Positions 9,148-17,221 of a stretch of 64,000 nucleotides of DNA are shown here, in pieces (positions within the stretch are counted from its first letter, which is position 1; the number at the start of each line of letters is the position of its first letter). Where the stretch lies: NCBI RefSeq assembly GCF_001702265.1, contig NZ_MAUE01000005.1, forward strand, positions 1 through 64,000, read 5' to 3'. The notes beneath the pieces are model-generated. The model worked only from the letters and a program-made list of their open reading frames with translations, was not told the DNA's origin and did not search any database. Origin of the DNA: Pseudomonas aylmerensis (GTDB taxonomy: Bacteria; Pseudomonadota; Gammaproteobacteria; Pseudomonadales; Pseudomonadaceae). The translations under genes and the position numbers were made by a program.

Positions 9148-9206
9148 GCCGGTCAGTGCGCAGTGGGCGATTGTTACCGAACAGCGGTAGAATCCCCGCT
9201 CTTAAC

Positions 9207-9215
9207 TTATCCACA
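9207..9215. promoter_or_regulatory. perfect DnaA box 2
   Basis: A second exact TTATCCACA, directly repeated relative to the first, lies 12 bases before the proposed holD start. A -10-like TAGAAT at 9188-9193 lies just before it, so DnaA bound here would sit over the start of the holD transcript. Confidence 0.6.
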
Positions 9216-9227
9216 AGTGGCCGAGCT

Positions 9228-10010
9228 GTGCTTATCGAGTCCCGACGTCGCGCTTACTTGACCGCCATGCAGGTGGTCAATTGGCTGCCCCGCACCGAAC
9301 TGCCGTTTGCCGCGCCGTCGCGGCCCGAGCTGCTGGAGGCGTTCGAGCCCTATGAGGCCTTGCAAGCGTCCGGCGAGGAGGCTGCCGCGCCGGTCGCGGT
9401 GGTAAAGCCCGCTCCCGAGGCGCGTCCGGCGGTCGAGCGGGCCAAGATCGAAGTGCCACGCCCGTCACCGGTGGCCAAGCCGGTGGTGGCCGAAGAAGCC
9501 GCGCCGGTGGTCAAGGCTGCGGTGGTTCCGCCGCCGCGTTTTGCCCTGCAATTGCTGCGCGCCGGGCGTTGCCTGCTGCTGGTGGAATTGCCCACCGGCG
9601 AGCGTTTCCAGACGCGCGATCCTGCCTACATGCTGCTCAAGGACATGCTGCGCGCCGCCGGCCTGCCCGACAGTCCGCAGATCGTCGGCGATCCGGTGCG
9701 CTGGCCGCTGTTGGTACGCGGCACCATGGACCAGGGCCCGGAAGCCGCGCGGGATTTTGTCCAGGGTTTTGTCTCGGCGCGCCTGGAGGATGAACCCTGC
9801 GTGTGCCTGTGGCTGATCGGCCTGCCCGCCGTACGATTTGCCGGCGAGGCGAATGCCGAGTCCTGGTACCGCGAGCTGCAGGTCGAAGGCCTGGGCTCCG
9901 TGTGGGCCCTGCCGGGCCTGGAATTATTAATGGAAGAGCCACAGCGTAAGGCTGATGTCTGGCAAGCCATGCGCCGGCTGATGGCGCGCTGGAAAACAAC
10001 CGATGAGTGA
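9228..10010 (+). CDS. holD: DNA polymerase III psi subunit (cryptic pseudomonad HolD)
   Basis: A 260-aa protein whose C-terminal half (FALQLLRAGRCLLLVELPTG onward) behaves as a globular domain. The residues 40-110 region is low complexity, rich in Ala, Pro and Val. The gene overlaps rimI by 8 bases, which is the holD-rimI pair known from E. coli; a divergent, roughly twofold larger psi is established for Pseudomonas. Psi links the clamp loader to chi and SSB in the replisome. I used the GTG at 9228; an ATG at 9267 is the alternative, and neither has a clear ribosome-binding site. Automatic annotation often calls such proteins TonB-like because of the Pro-rich stretch. Confidence 0.78.
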   Translation: MLIESRRRAYLTAMQVVNWLPRTELPFAAPSRPELLEAFEPYEALQASGEEAAAPVAVVKPAPEARPAVERAKIEVPRPSPVAKPVVAEEAAPVVKAAVVPPPRFALQLLRAGRCLLLVELPTGERFQTRDPAYMLLKDMLRAAGLPDSPQIVGDPVRWPLLVRGTMDQGPEAARDFVQGFVSARLEDEPCVCLWLIGLPAVRFAGEANAESWYRELQVEGLGSVWALPGLELLMEEPQRKADVWQAMRRLMARWKTTDE

Positions 10011-10455
10011 GGCTTTATCTTTCCGCCCGATGACCGAGGCTGACCTCGACGCCGTGCTGAAAATCGAATACGCGGCGTTCAGCCACCCCTGGACCCGCGG
10101 GATCTTTCTCGACGGGCTGGGCAAGTACCAGATCTGGCTGATGTTCGAAGGCGAGCAGCAGGTGGGCCACGGCGTGGTGCAGATCATCCTCGATGAGGCG
10201 CATTTGCTGAACATCACCGTCAAGCCGGAAAACCAGGGGCGTGGCCTCGGCCTGGCGCTGCTGGAACACCTGATGTCCCGCGCCTATGCCGCCAATGCCC
10301 GCGAATGTTTCCTGGAAGTGCGCGACAGCAATACCGGCGCGTTTCGCCTGTATGAACGCTATGGCTTCAATGAAATCGGCCGTCGTCGGGACTATTACCC
10401 GGCCGTGGGTGGCCGTGAAGATGCGGTCGTGATGGCCTGCACCCTGGTCGATTGA
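10003..10455 (+). CDS. rimI: RimI, N-alpha-acetyltransferase of ribosomal protein S18
   Basis: A 150-aa GNAT-fold acetyltransferase. The acetyl-CoA loop is visible as QGRGLGLALL (residues about 80-89), preceded by the strand NITVKPE and followed by CFLEVRDSNTGAFRLYERYG, the typical RimI C-terminal half. The length matches the family. It starts 8 bases before the end of holD, so the two are translated from one message. The REP doublet after the stop probably ends or stabilises the transcript. Confidence 0.95.
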   Translation: MSEALSFRPMTEADLDAVLKIEYAAFSHPWTRGIFLDGLGKYQIWLMFEGEQQVGHGVVQIILDEAHLLNITVKPENQGRGLGLALLEHLMSRAYAANARECFLEVRDSNTGAFRLYERYGFNEIGRRRDYYPAVGGREDAVVMACTLVD

Positions 10456-10459
10456 TGCA

Positions 10460-10526
10460 AGAGCCCGGCCTGCCGGCGATGGCGGTCTCAACGACGCCCT
10501 CGCCGGCAAGCCGGGCTCCTACAGGT
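10460..10526. repeat. REP doublet, second sequence class
   Basis: Inverted copies GAGCCCGGCCTGCCGGCGA (about 10470) and TCGCCGGCAAGCCGGGCTC (about 10500) separated by a short spacer. The core differs from the REP doublet at 4091-4184, so at least two REP classes occur. It separates rimI from the converging acidic-protein gene. Confidence 0.75.
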
Positions 10527-10536
10527 TGACGGGGTA

Positions 10537-10941
10537 TCAGCGGTTGCCGTCTACCGGGTCGATATCCGCCAGCTCAGCCTCATCCAGGCCATTGCCGCCG
10601 CCAATCTCGTCTTCATCGACGATGCTCAGGTCCCAATCCGCCTGCTCACCTTCGCCGGCTTCCCGGGCATCCCGCGCGCCGTCTTCATGGATCAGCGTTT
10701 CCGGGCTCATATCATCGTCCGTCGACTCATGATCATCGGTTGAAGCCCCGGTCAACCCGGCCTCGCGCACCCGCTCGTCGGGCATCAGGTGCTCACGCTC
10801 ACGGCGGGGGATTTCCTCGCCGATCTCCGCCGTCGGCTCTTCCTGGTCAAAGTCCAGCTCGCGCATCTCGCCCATGCGGTCTTCGTTGTCATCAATCGGT
10901 TCCGGCTGCGTAGCGCCGTAGGGACGTCGTGATTCAGTCAT
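10537..10941 (-). CDS. acidic conserved hypothetical protein
   Basis: A 134-aa strongly acidic protein, rich in Asp and Glu, with no predicted membrane segment or signal peptide and little sign of a folded hydrophobic core. The start at 10941 follows a good GAGGA at a spacing of 6; an upstream TTG at 10947 is less likely. Similar Pseudomonas proteins are sometimes labelled serine kinase/phosphatase, but I see no catalytic motif to support that. It has its own transcription unit and converges with rimI. Confidence 0.72.
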   Translation of the reverse strand: MTESRRPYGATQPEPIDDNEDRMGEMRELDFDQEEPTAEIGEEIPRREREHLMPDERVREAGLTGASTDDHESTDDDMSPETLIHEDGARDAREAGEGEQADWDLSIVDEDEIGGGNGLDEAELADIDPVDGNR

Positions 10942-11094
10942 GGCCAATCCTCATGCTGTGGGGCTTATAGTGTGTGGACAGGCGTCGTTCGCTAAAGATT
11001 CAAGCTAATTGGCAATCGGTATTCTTTCGCGGCGGCGTGACCCGGACGAGCGGTCGTCTGTCAAAGCTGCGCATCATTCCTGAGGCTTTCCCTG

Positions 11095-11739
11095 ATGAAC
11101 GAACTACAAGACCTGCTTGATAACAATGAACGCTGGGCGGATGCGATCAAACAGGAAGATCCCGAATTCTTCGCCAAGCTCGCCCGCCAGCAGACCCCGG
11201 AATACCTGTGGATCGGCTGCTCCGACGCCCGCGTACCGGCCAACGAGATCGTCGGCATGCTGCCGGGCGATCTGTTTGTGCACCGCAACGTGGCCAACGT
11301 GGTGCTGCACACAGACCTCAATTGCCTGTCGGTGATCCAGTACGCCGTTGACGTACTCAAGGTCAAACACATCCTCGTCACTGGCCACTATGGCTGCGGC
11401 GGCGTGCGCGCCTCGATGCAGGACCGCCAGTTCGGCCTGATCGATGGCTGGTTGCGCACCATTCGCGACCTCTACTACGAAAACCGTGACGTGCTGGCGC
11501 AGTTGCCCACCGAAGAGGAGCGCGTCGACCGTCTGTGCGAGCTCAACGTGATCCAGCAAGTCGCCAACGTCGGCCACACCAGCATTGTGCAAAATGCCTG
11601 GCACCGTGGGCAGAGCCTGTCGATCCATGGCTGCATCTATGGCATCAAGGACGGCCGCTGGAAGAGCTTGAACACCACCATCAGTGGTTTCGAGCAACTG
11701 CCGCCGCAGTATCGCCTGCGCCCCTTGGGCGAAGCCTAA
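11095..11739 (+). CDS. can: beta-class carbonic anhydrase
   Basis: A 214-aa cytoplasmic enzyme that interconverts CO2 and bicarbonate. The zinc ligands C42, H98 and C101 and the catalytic pair D44/R46 are all present in the motifs CSDARVPAN and HYGCGG. Length and the motif spacing are those of the E. coli Can group. The gene has about 150 bases upstream with no other gene. Its stop overlaps by 4 bases the end of the converging SET-domain gene. Confidence 0.96.
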   Translation: MNELQDLLDNNERWADAIKQEDPEFFAKLARQQTPEYLWIGCSDARVPANEIVGMLPGDLFVHRNVANVVLHTDLNCLSVIQYAVDVLKVKHILVTGHYGCGGVRASMQDRQFGLIDGWLRTIRDLYYENRDVLAQLPTEEERVDRLCELNVIQQVANVGHTSIVQNAWHRGQSLSIHGCIYGIKDGRWKSLNTTISGFEQLPPQYRLRPLGEA

Positions 11740-12260
11740 GGCCGTTTGCGCTCGCGCCACTGCACCATGAACTGCTGGCCCTCGGCATTCAGGGGTTCGT
11801 CGCGACCGGTGATCCAGCCCCGGCAGTTCAGTTCGCCGCAATGGCACTTGAACTGCCGGAACAACGCATCCTCGGTACTGGCGTAATCCAGGGTCAACGG
11901 GGTGCCGGCGCCTATGGGCTGTACGGTCCAGAGTTCCAGGTAGGTGGTGTCGAAAAACACATTCGGATTGCACGAGTGCCTGAGCAGGCCGCAGAACCAG
12001 CAGTCGTATAAATGGATGCGCGGCGACAGTTGCAACGTGTGCGGGCGCCGCTCGCTCACGGCGTAGCCGGAGACCTGGGCAATTCGCATGCGGCCGTCAA
12101 ACGCGATGCGTGCCTTGACCCCGCTGCCGGTACTGTCGCTACCCTGCATGACCTGGAAATGCCGATACGACGGATAGCCTTGCTCAACGAGCAGTGTCTT
12201 GAAGGGGTACAGGCAGTCATTTGCAGCCGTTTTAGCCTTATCCATGGCCTGAGTTTTCAT
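11736..12260 (-). CDS. SET-domain protein (putative lysine methyltransferase)
   Basis: A 174-aa protein with the SET signatures RHSCNPN (residues 94-100) and GTPLTLDY (119-126), followed by a post-SET-like cysteine cluster C139, C141 and C146 (CHCGELNCRG). SET enzymes move a methyl group from S-adenosylmethionine to lysine; bacterial substrates are mostly unknown. The start at 12260 follows AAGGAGAG. The chain is short, containing little beyond the SET core. A strong hairpin lies 93 bases upstream. Whether it is catalytically active cannot be judged here. Confidence 0.82.
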   Translation of the reverse strand: MKTQAMDKAKTAANDCLYPFKTLLVEQGYPSYRHFQVMQGSDSTGSGVKARIAFDGRMRIAQVSGYAVSERRPHTLQLSPRIHLYDCWFCGLLRHSCNPNVFFDTTYLELWTVQPIGAGTPLTLDYASTEDALFRQFKCHCGELNCRGWITGRDEPLNAEGQQFMVQWRERKRP

Positions 12261-12352
12261 GACTCTCCTTGGTGGGCTGCATGGACCTGCGGATGGTGGC
12301 TGACTACCAGTCTTGCAGCAGATGGGGGCGGCACAAGATTCGCCGAAGATCG

Positions 12353-12399
12353 ATCCGCTGGCTACTGTCAAACCTGACAGTAGCCAGCGGATTTTTTTT
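12353..12399 (+). terminator. perfect 18-bp hairpin with T-tract, plus-strand polarity
   Basis: ATCCGCTGGCTACTGTCA (12353-12370) pairs perfectly with TGACAGTAGCCAGCGGAT (12375-12392) around an AACC loop and is followed by eight T residues. The T-tract lies only on the plus-strand side, although both flanking genes are on the minus strand. Either it ends an unannotated plus-strand RNA or it acts as a weaker hairpin for the minus-strand gene that stops at 12407. Confidence 0.85.
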
Positions 12400-12406
12400 G
12401 TGCGCT

Positions 12407-13576
12407 TTATAGGGCGGGGACGCTGATTTCCGGGGCGGGGGCGGCATTCTTCAGCTGCCTGAGCTGGGCTTTGATCGCGGGCGTGGCGCATTTGGCATTC
12501 GCCTTTTCCGGCGACAGGTTGCGCACCGAGGTATAGAACAGCTCGCACGTCTGCTCCTTACGCGTGACCTGCCACGTGTTCATGCAGGCCTTGAGCAGCA
12601 CATTGGGATCACTCGCCGGTTTCTGGCCCATCCCGGCCTGCCAGCAGGCTGCGCTCAGGTCCTGGCCCATCACCGTCAGGCCGGCTTCATCGGCTTTCTG
12701 TTCATTGCCGTCATAGCTGGCGGGGTCCGCCGCATACCAGATGTAGCTCGGGTGATTGGCGCCCAGTACCGAGACACTCTTGCCAGCGGCCGGGCTGATC
12801 TGCACAAGGCCCAGTACCGCCACGGACGGCCCGTATTGTTGCTTGATCCAGGCGCGCACCGGCGAACCGAACGCCACCATCGGTAACGAGCCGTTGGCCG
12901 GCAGGCTCAGCTCCCGGACCATGCGCGTCTGGTAGTCGGTGAAGTAGCCGTAGACGTTTTCCAGGTCCTTGCCCGCCGTGGACGGGGCTGCAATGGGCGC
13001 GATATCGATGATGGTCTGGTAGGCCGGGGTTTCGCCGGCCGGCACGCCATTGTCGGTGAGCAACGTGGCCCAGCGGTCGGAGGTGGCCGATTCCAGGTAG
13101 TCCTGGGCCTGGGTCAGCGAGTAATCCGGAGGGAAATGCAGCAACTCGATGCTCTTGCGCTTTTCCAGGGCCATGCCCAGCGGCAGGAACAGGTACCAGT
13201 TGTAGGCCCACTTGCCGTCACTGTTGAGCTTGCTGGCGCCCTGGTAGGCGAGGTCGGCGGTGTCGAGCAGCGCGGTGAGTGGCTTGCCATAGTCGTCGGG
13301 CACACCGCTGAAGGTGGCCGAGACCTGGCCGTCATGGGTCTTCACACTGACCTTGGCCCGACTGTAACCGTCACGCTGCAGGCTCTGGTTCAGGTAATGC
13401 TCCACGGTCTGCTCCAGCGTCCATGGCCGAAAGCAGATCACGTTGCAATTGTTGGGGAAGGCGAACAACTGGGTGACGCGTTGCGTGCTGCCCAGTGGTA
13501 CCTCGATATCAGCCTGTACGACCGCACTCGCCAGCAGTGCGGCCAGGGTGCAGGACAGCCTGGTCGGTTTAAACAT
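12407..13576 (-). CDS. secreted conserved hypothetical protein
   Basis: A 389-aa protein starting with a signal peptide (MFKPTRLSCTLAALLASAVVQA, cut after about residue 22), so it is probably periplasmic. The start follows AAGGAA. Only the family context of Pseudomonas hypotheticals is recognisable; no catalytic motif stands out. The mature part has paired cysteines early (CNVICF) and late, which could form disulfides. It is transcribed alone, about 120 bases from the next gene. Confidence 0.75.
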   Translation of the reverse strand: MFKPTRLSCTLAALLASAVVQADIEVPLGSTQRVTQLFAFPNNCNVICFRPWTLEQTVEHYLNQSLQRDGYSRAKVSVKTHDGQVSATFSGVPDDYGKPLTALLDTADLAYQGASKLNSDGKWAYNWYLFLPLGMALEKRKSIELLHFPPDYSLTQAQDYLESATSDRWATLLTDNGVPAGETPAYQTIIDIAPIAAPSTAGKDLENVYGYFTDYQTRMVRELSLPANGSLPMVAFGSPVRAWIKQQYGPSVAVLGLVQISPAAGKSVSVLGANHPSYIWYAADPASYDGNEQKADEAGLTVMGQDLSAACWQAGMGQKPASDPNVLLKACMNTWQVTRKEQTCELFYTSVRNLSPEKANAKCATPAIKAQLRQLKNAAPAPEISVPAL

Positions 13577-13698
13577 GCTTGATTCCTTGTCAGCGAAGGC
13601 CCGTCTGCGCGGGATGAAAGCGCCACCCTTCAAACAGTAGCGGCTGACCAGGAAAACGCGTGCTAAATCGCCAGGCGTGTCGCTATTGGATAAGAAAC

Positions 13699-15399
13699 CT
13701 ACACGTTGAACTGCAACGCATTGCTCAAGTCACCCATGGGTTTCTGGCCGCGGGCGATCATCGCGTCATCGCGCTGCTTGAGACCGTCGAGCGTCTCCAA
13801 CTGGAAAACCCGCGTAATCAGCCGCAGGATCGACGCGGTGTCGTAGACCGTATGGTCGACCGTGCCTTTGCGTGCAAAAGGCGAGACCACCAGTGCTGGA
13901 ATCCGCGTGCCCGGGCCCCAGCGGTCGCCCTTGGGCGGCGCCACGTGGTCCCACCAGCCGCCGTTTTCATCGACCGTCACCACCACCACCATGTTTTTCC
14001 ACTGTGGGCTTTCCTGCAGCACCTTCAACGCACGGGCGATATGCCGGTCGCCCGAGGCCACGTCGGCATAGCCGGCGTGCATATTCAGGTTGCCCTGGGG
14101 CTTGTAGAAACTCACGGCCGGCAGCTTGCCCGCCTGGGCGTCGGCGAAGAACTTGTTGGTGCTGGACTCATCGCCCAAGCCGCCGTCACGCAGACGCTTG
14201 TCACGCTCTGTGCGGTGCTCGGGGCCTTGCTGCTTGAAGTAGTTGAACGGCTGGTGGTGGTACTGGAAGTTGGGGATTTTCGGAATGCCGCCCGAATCCT
14301 TGAACTGCTCCAGCGTGGCCTGCCAGGCGCCGGCGTACCAGGCCCAGTCGATGTTCTTTTTCGACAGCTTGTCGCCGATGTGCTCGTGGGTTTGCGGCAC
14401 CAGCACGTTGGGCAGGTCGGGTTTGGAATAGTCCGGGTTTTCCGGGTCGCGGATCCAGGTCGGCCAGTAGGGCGGAGCCAAGGTGTTCACGCCGTAGCCG
14501 TCCGGCGTCAGCGCACTGGGGCCGAACTGCGGCGGGCCGGTCATGGCGCTGGCCGGGGACTTGTCCAGCGGCTTGAGGCGCGGGTCGGTGGGATCCTCGC
14601 TTTGCAGCGTGGCAATCTGCGCCTTGGCCACCGACTGCGCGGCATTTGGATAAAACGGCGCAGTCGCGCTGATCAGGTATTGGTGGTTGAGGAACGAGCC
14701 GCCGAACGCGCCCTGGAAGAAGTTATCGCAGAGCACGAACTCCTTGGCCACGTCCCACAGGCGCAGGGAATAGCGGCTCTGCGCGTAATGGCCCATCACC
14801 AGGCCGCCGGAATCGCCCCAGGCGACGAAACCGTCATTCTTGCCGCCGTTGATCTGCATCTGGTTCTGGTAGAACACGTGCCACAAGTCGCGGGTGACCA
14901 GGCTCAGGGGCAGGTCCTCGGCGTTCGGACCCTTGAGGGCGAACGGCGCGTTGGGCAGGTTTTCCTGGAACTGCACCTCGTTGGGATAAGTCACCCCGTC
15001 CACGCTTTGCGGGCCGACTTGCAGCACGCCGCCCCAAGCCGGGGGCAGGGTGGTCAACAGGCTGCCATCGCGATCGCGCTGCTGGTATTGGGCGGCGGAA
15101 AGGGCCGACAGCGGCTTCTCCAGGCCGGGGAAATCTGCAAACAGGTTGTTGAAGCTGCGGTTCTCGGCGTAGATCACCACCACGGTTTTCACCTGGTCGC
15201 GCAACGCCTTATCCAACTCCTGCGGGGTCAGTGGCCGCGTCACCGGCTTGCCCGGGGCTTCGCCGGTATTGCCACAAGCACTCAAGGTCGCGCCGACCCC
15301 CAATACCGCCGCGCCCCCAAGGAAGCGCCGGCGGCTGGTGTCTACCGGCGGTTGGGCTGCGGAATCTGGGGCAGGGCGGTCTTCGTGCTCGTCACTCAT
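13699..15399 (-). CDS. Tat-exported phosphoesterase (AcpA/phospholipase C-like)
   Basis: A 566-aa protein of the phosphoesterase superfamily containing bacterial phospholipases C and the acid phosphatase AcpA. The N-terminus has a twin-arginine signal (SRRRFLGG, residues 22-29), then a hydrophobic stretch and LSAC, which could also be a lipobox. The catalytic-core features visible are YAENRSFNNLF near residue 77 and VTVDENGGWWDHV near the C-terminus. It most likely cleaves phosphate esters in the periplasm; substrate unknown. The start at 15399 drops an unlikely N-terminal extension. Confidence 0.85.
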   Translation of the reverse strand: MSDEHEDRPAPDSAAQPPVDTSRRRFLGGAAVLGVGATLSACGNTGEAPGKPVTRPLTPQELDKALRDQVKTVVVIYAENRSFNNLFADFPGLEKPLSALSAAQYQQRDRDGSLLTTLPPAWGGVLQVGPQSVDGVTYPNEVQFQENLPNAPFALKGPNAEDLPLSLVTRDLWHVFYQNQMQINGGKNDGFVAWGDSGGLVMGHYAQSRYSLRLWDVAKEFVLCDNFFQGAFGGSFLNHQYLISATAPFYPNAAQSVAKAQIATLQSEDPTDPRLKPLDKSPASAMTGPPQFGPSALTPDGYGVNTLAPPYWPTWIRDPENPDYSKPDLPNVLVPQTHEHIGDKLSKKNIDWAWYAGAWQATLEQFKDSGGIPKIPNFQYHHQPFNYFKQQGPEHRTERDKRLRDGGLGDESSTNKFFADAQAGKLPAVSFYKPQGNLNMHAGYADVASGDRHIARALKVLQESPQWKNMVVVVTVDENGGWWDHVAPPKGDRWGPGTRIPALVVSPFARKGTVDHTVYDTASILRLITRVFQLETLDGLKQRDDAMIARGQKPMGDLSNALQFNV

Positions 15400-15473
15400 T
15401 GCGGGGAGTCCTCGCTGGAGATTGTTGCAAGATATTTCGCAGGACGGTAGCAACGCAATGTGACGGAATTAAG

Positions 15474-15610
15474 GCAGCTGCAAGCTGCAAGCTACAAGCT
15501 ACAAGCTACAAGCTACAAGCTGCAAGCTGCAAGCTACAAGCTACAAGCTACAAGCTACAAGCTACAAGCTACAAGCTACCGGCTTGAGGCTTGAGGCTTG
15601 TAGCTTGTAG
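15474..15610. repeat. CAAGCTA/CAAGCTG heptamer array with inverted tail
   Basis: Fourteen consecutive 7-base units (CAAGCTA or CAAGCTG) run from 15481 to 15578, after one degenerate unit. They are followed by a CCGG turn and four inverted units (CTTGAGG twice, CTTGTAG twice; 15583-15610). The inverted tail can fold back on the array. It lies between the end of the fatty-acid transporter gene and the phosphoesterase start, both on the minus strand. Copy number is likely to vary between strains. Confidence 0.95.
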
Positions 15611-15617
15611 CTGTGAC

Positions 15618-17036
15618 CTACGGCATGACAGGGGGGAGATATTTCAGTGTCGTCCCGAGCGCCCATAGCAGGAACAACACCAGCGGCGTGTGTACCAGCA
15701 GTTGCACGAACGAAAAGCCGATCAAGTCTCGCGCTTTCAGCCCCAATACCCCGAGCAGCGGCAGCATGTAGAACGGGTTGATCAGGTTTGGCAGCGCCTC
15801 GGCCGCGTTGTAGATCTGCACCGACCAGCCCAGGTGGTATTGCAAGTCATTGGCCACTTGCATCACGTAGGGCGCTTCGATGATCCACTTGCCGCCGCCC
15901 GACGGGATGAAGAAGCCCAGCACCGCCGAGTACACGCCCATCAGCAGGGCGTAGGTGTCATGGGAGGCGATGGAGGTGAAGAAAGTCGAGATATGGTGCG
16001 CCAGGGTCTGGCCGTCGCCGCCCTTGACCACCGTCATCAGGGCGGCGATCGAGCCGTACAGCGGGAACTGGATCAGCACCCCGGTGGTGGTCGGCACGGC
16101 GCGGGCCACTGCGTCGAGGAAGCTGCGCGGGCGCCAGTGCAGCAGGGCGCCGACCATGATGAACAGGAAATTGTAGGTGTTCAGCCCCGAAATCGCGCTG
16201 ATCGCCGGTTTGGTCGAGAACTCATGGAACAGCCAACCGGCCGCCAGCAGCGCCAGTAGGATGGTCAGCAACGGGCTGTGTTCCAGCCATTCGCCCGGGC
16301 GAGTGGGAGGCTGCGGCTTGGGCAGGTTGAAGGCCGGGTCGACGCCGCAGGCCTTGGCGTCACGCGCGCTGTTCGGGCCCGGGGCGGTGGCGTAGGCGAT
16401 GATCAGCGAGACCACGATCAGCGCCAGCAGCAACACGCCGGATTGCCACAGGAAGATGGTCTCGGTGAACGGGATCATCCCGGTGATCGACAGGATCGAC
16501 GGCGGCAAGCTGGCCGGGTTGGCCTGCAGTTGCGCGGCCGACGACGACAGCCCCAGCGCCCACACCGCGCCCAGGCCCAGATAGGCCGCCGCACCGGCTG
16601 CGCGGTAGTCCATGCGCAAGTCCGTACGACGCGCCAGTGCGCGCACCAGCAAACCGCCGAAGACCAGGGACAGGCCCCAGTTGAGCAGCGACGCCACCAT
16701 CGAAATCAACGCTACCCAGGCCACGGCGGAGCGGCCGTTCTTCGGGATGCGCGCCAGGCGGTCGATCAGCTTGACCGCCGGCGGCGAGCTGGCAACCACG
16801 TAGCCGCCGATCACCACGAAGGCCATCTGCATGGTGAACGGAATCAGGCTCCAGAAACCATCACCAAACGCCTTGGCGGCCTCGGTCGGCGCGGCGCCCA
16901 TGCCCAGGGTCGCCACGGCGACGATGATCACGGCGAGGGCGGCGAACACCCAGGAGTCGGGGAACCAGCGTTCGGCGAAATTGGAACAACGCAGGGCAAA
17001 TCGGGCATAGCGGCTTTCTTCGATAGCATCGGCCAC
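15618..17036 (-). CDS. atoE: short-chain fatty acid transporter (AtoE family)
   Basis: A 472-aa inner-membrane permease with about 12 hydrophobic segments and the AtoE-type sequence PSGGGKWIIEAPYVM late in the chain. AtoE-type proteins take up acetoacetate and short-chain fatty acids. The GTG start at 17036 follows AGAGGAAAG. No ato catabolic genes (CoA transferase, thiolase) are adjacent, so the substrate is uncertain. It is divergent from the MFS gene at 17222, with 185 bases between. Confidence 0.87.
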   Translation of the reverse strand: MADAIEESRYARFALRCSNFAERWFPDSWVFAALAVIIVAVATLGMGAAPTEAAKAFGDGFWSLIPFTMQMAFVVIGGYVVASSPPAVKLIDRLARIPKNGRSAVAWVALISMVASLLNWGLSLVFGGLLVRALARRTDLRMDYRAAGAAAYLGLGAVWALGLSSSAAQLQANPASLPPSILSITGMIPFTETIFLWQSGVLLLALIVVSLIIAYATAPGPNSARDAKACGVDPAFNLPKPQPPTRPGEWLEHSPLLTILLALLAAGWLFHEFSTKPAISAISGLNTYNFLFIMVGALLHWRPRSFLDAVARAVPTTTGVLIQFPLYGSIAALMTVVKGGDGQTLAHHISTFFTSIASHDTYALLMGVYSAVLGFFIPSGGGKWIIEAPYVMQVANDLQYHLGWSVQIYNAAEALPNLINPFYMLPLLGVLGLKARDLIGFSFVQLLVHTPLVLFLLWALGTTLKYLPPVMP

Positions 17037-17221
17037 GAGTCTTTCCTCTTGTATTTATTATGGTGTTGGCAGTTTTACGGCATGTTCCGCTACGGCCATT
17101 CATATGGGAATGCAGTTATCTTCATCGATCCATGAGGAAAACAAATATATCTACCGCGATTGCCATCATCCGGCCCAGCTCATAACCTGCACGCCATTTT
17201 GTTTGCCTGCCGAGCCATCAC

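Noticed and set aside
9171..9193. TTGTTA and TAGAAT as promoter for holD
   Set aside because: The spacing is only 11 bases; the -10 may be real, but its -35 is not this one.
13660..15450. 596-residue plus-strand frame opposite the phosphoesterase
   Set aside because: The minus-strand frame has a Tat signal and catalytic motifs; the plus-strand frame has neither.
15231..15587. 118-residue plus-strand frame ending in repeated YKLQATS units
   Set aside because: The repetition simply translates the CAAGCTA heptamer array; the upstream part is antisense to the phosphoesterase. No ribosome-binding site.
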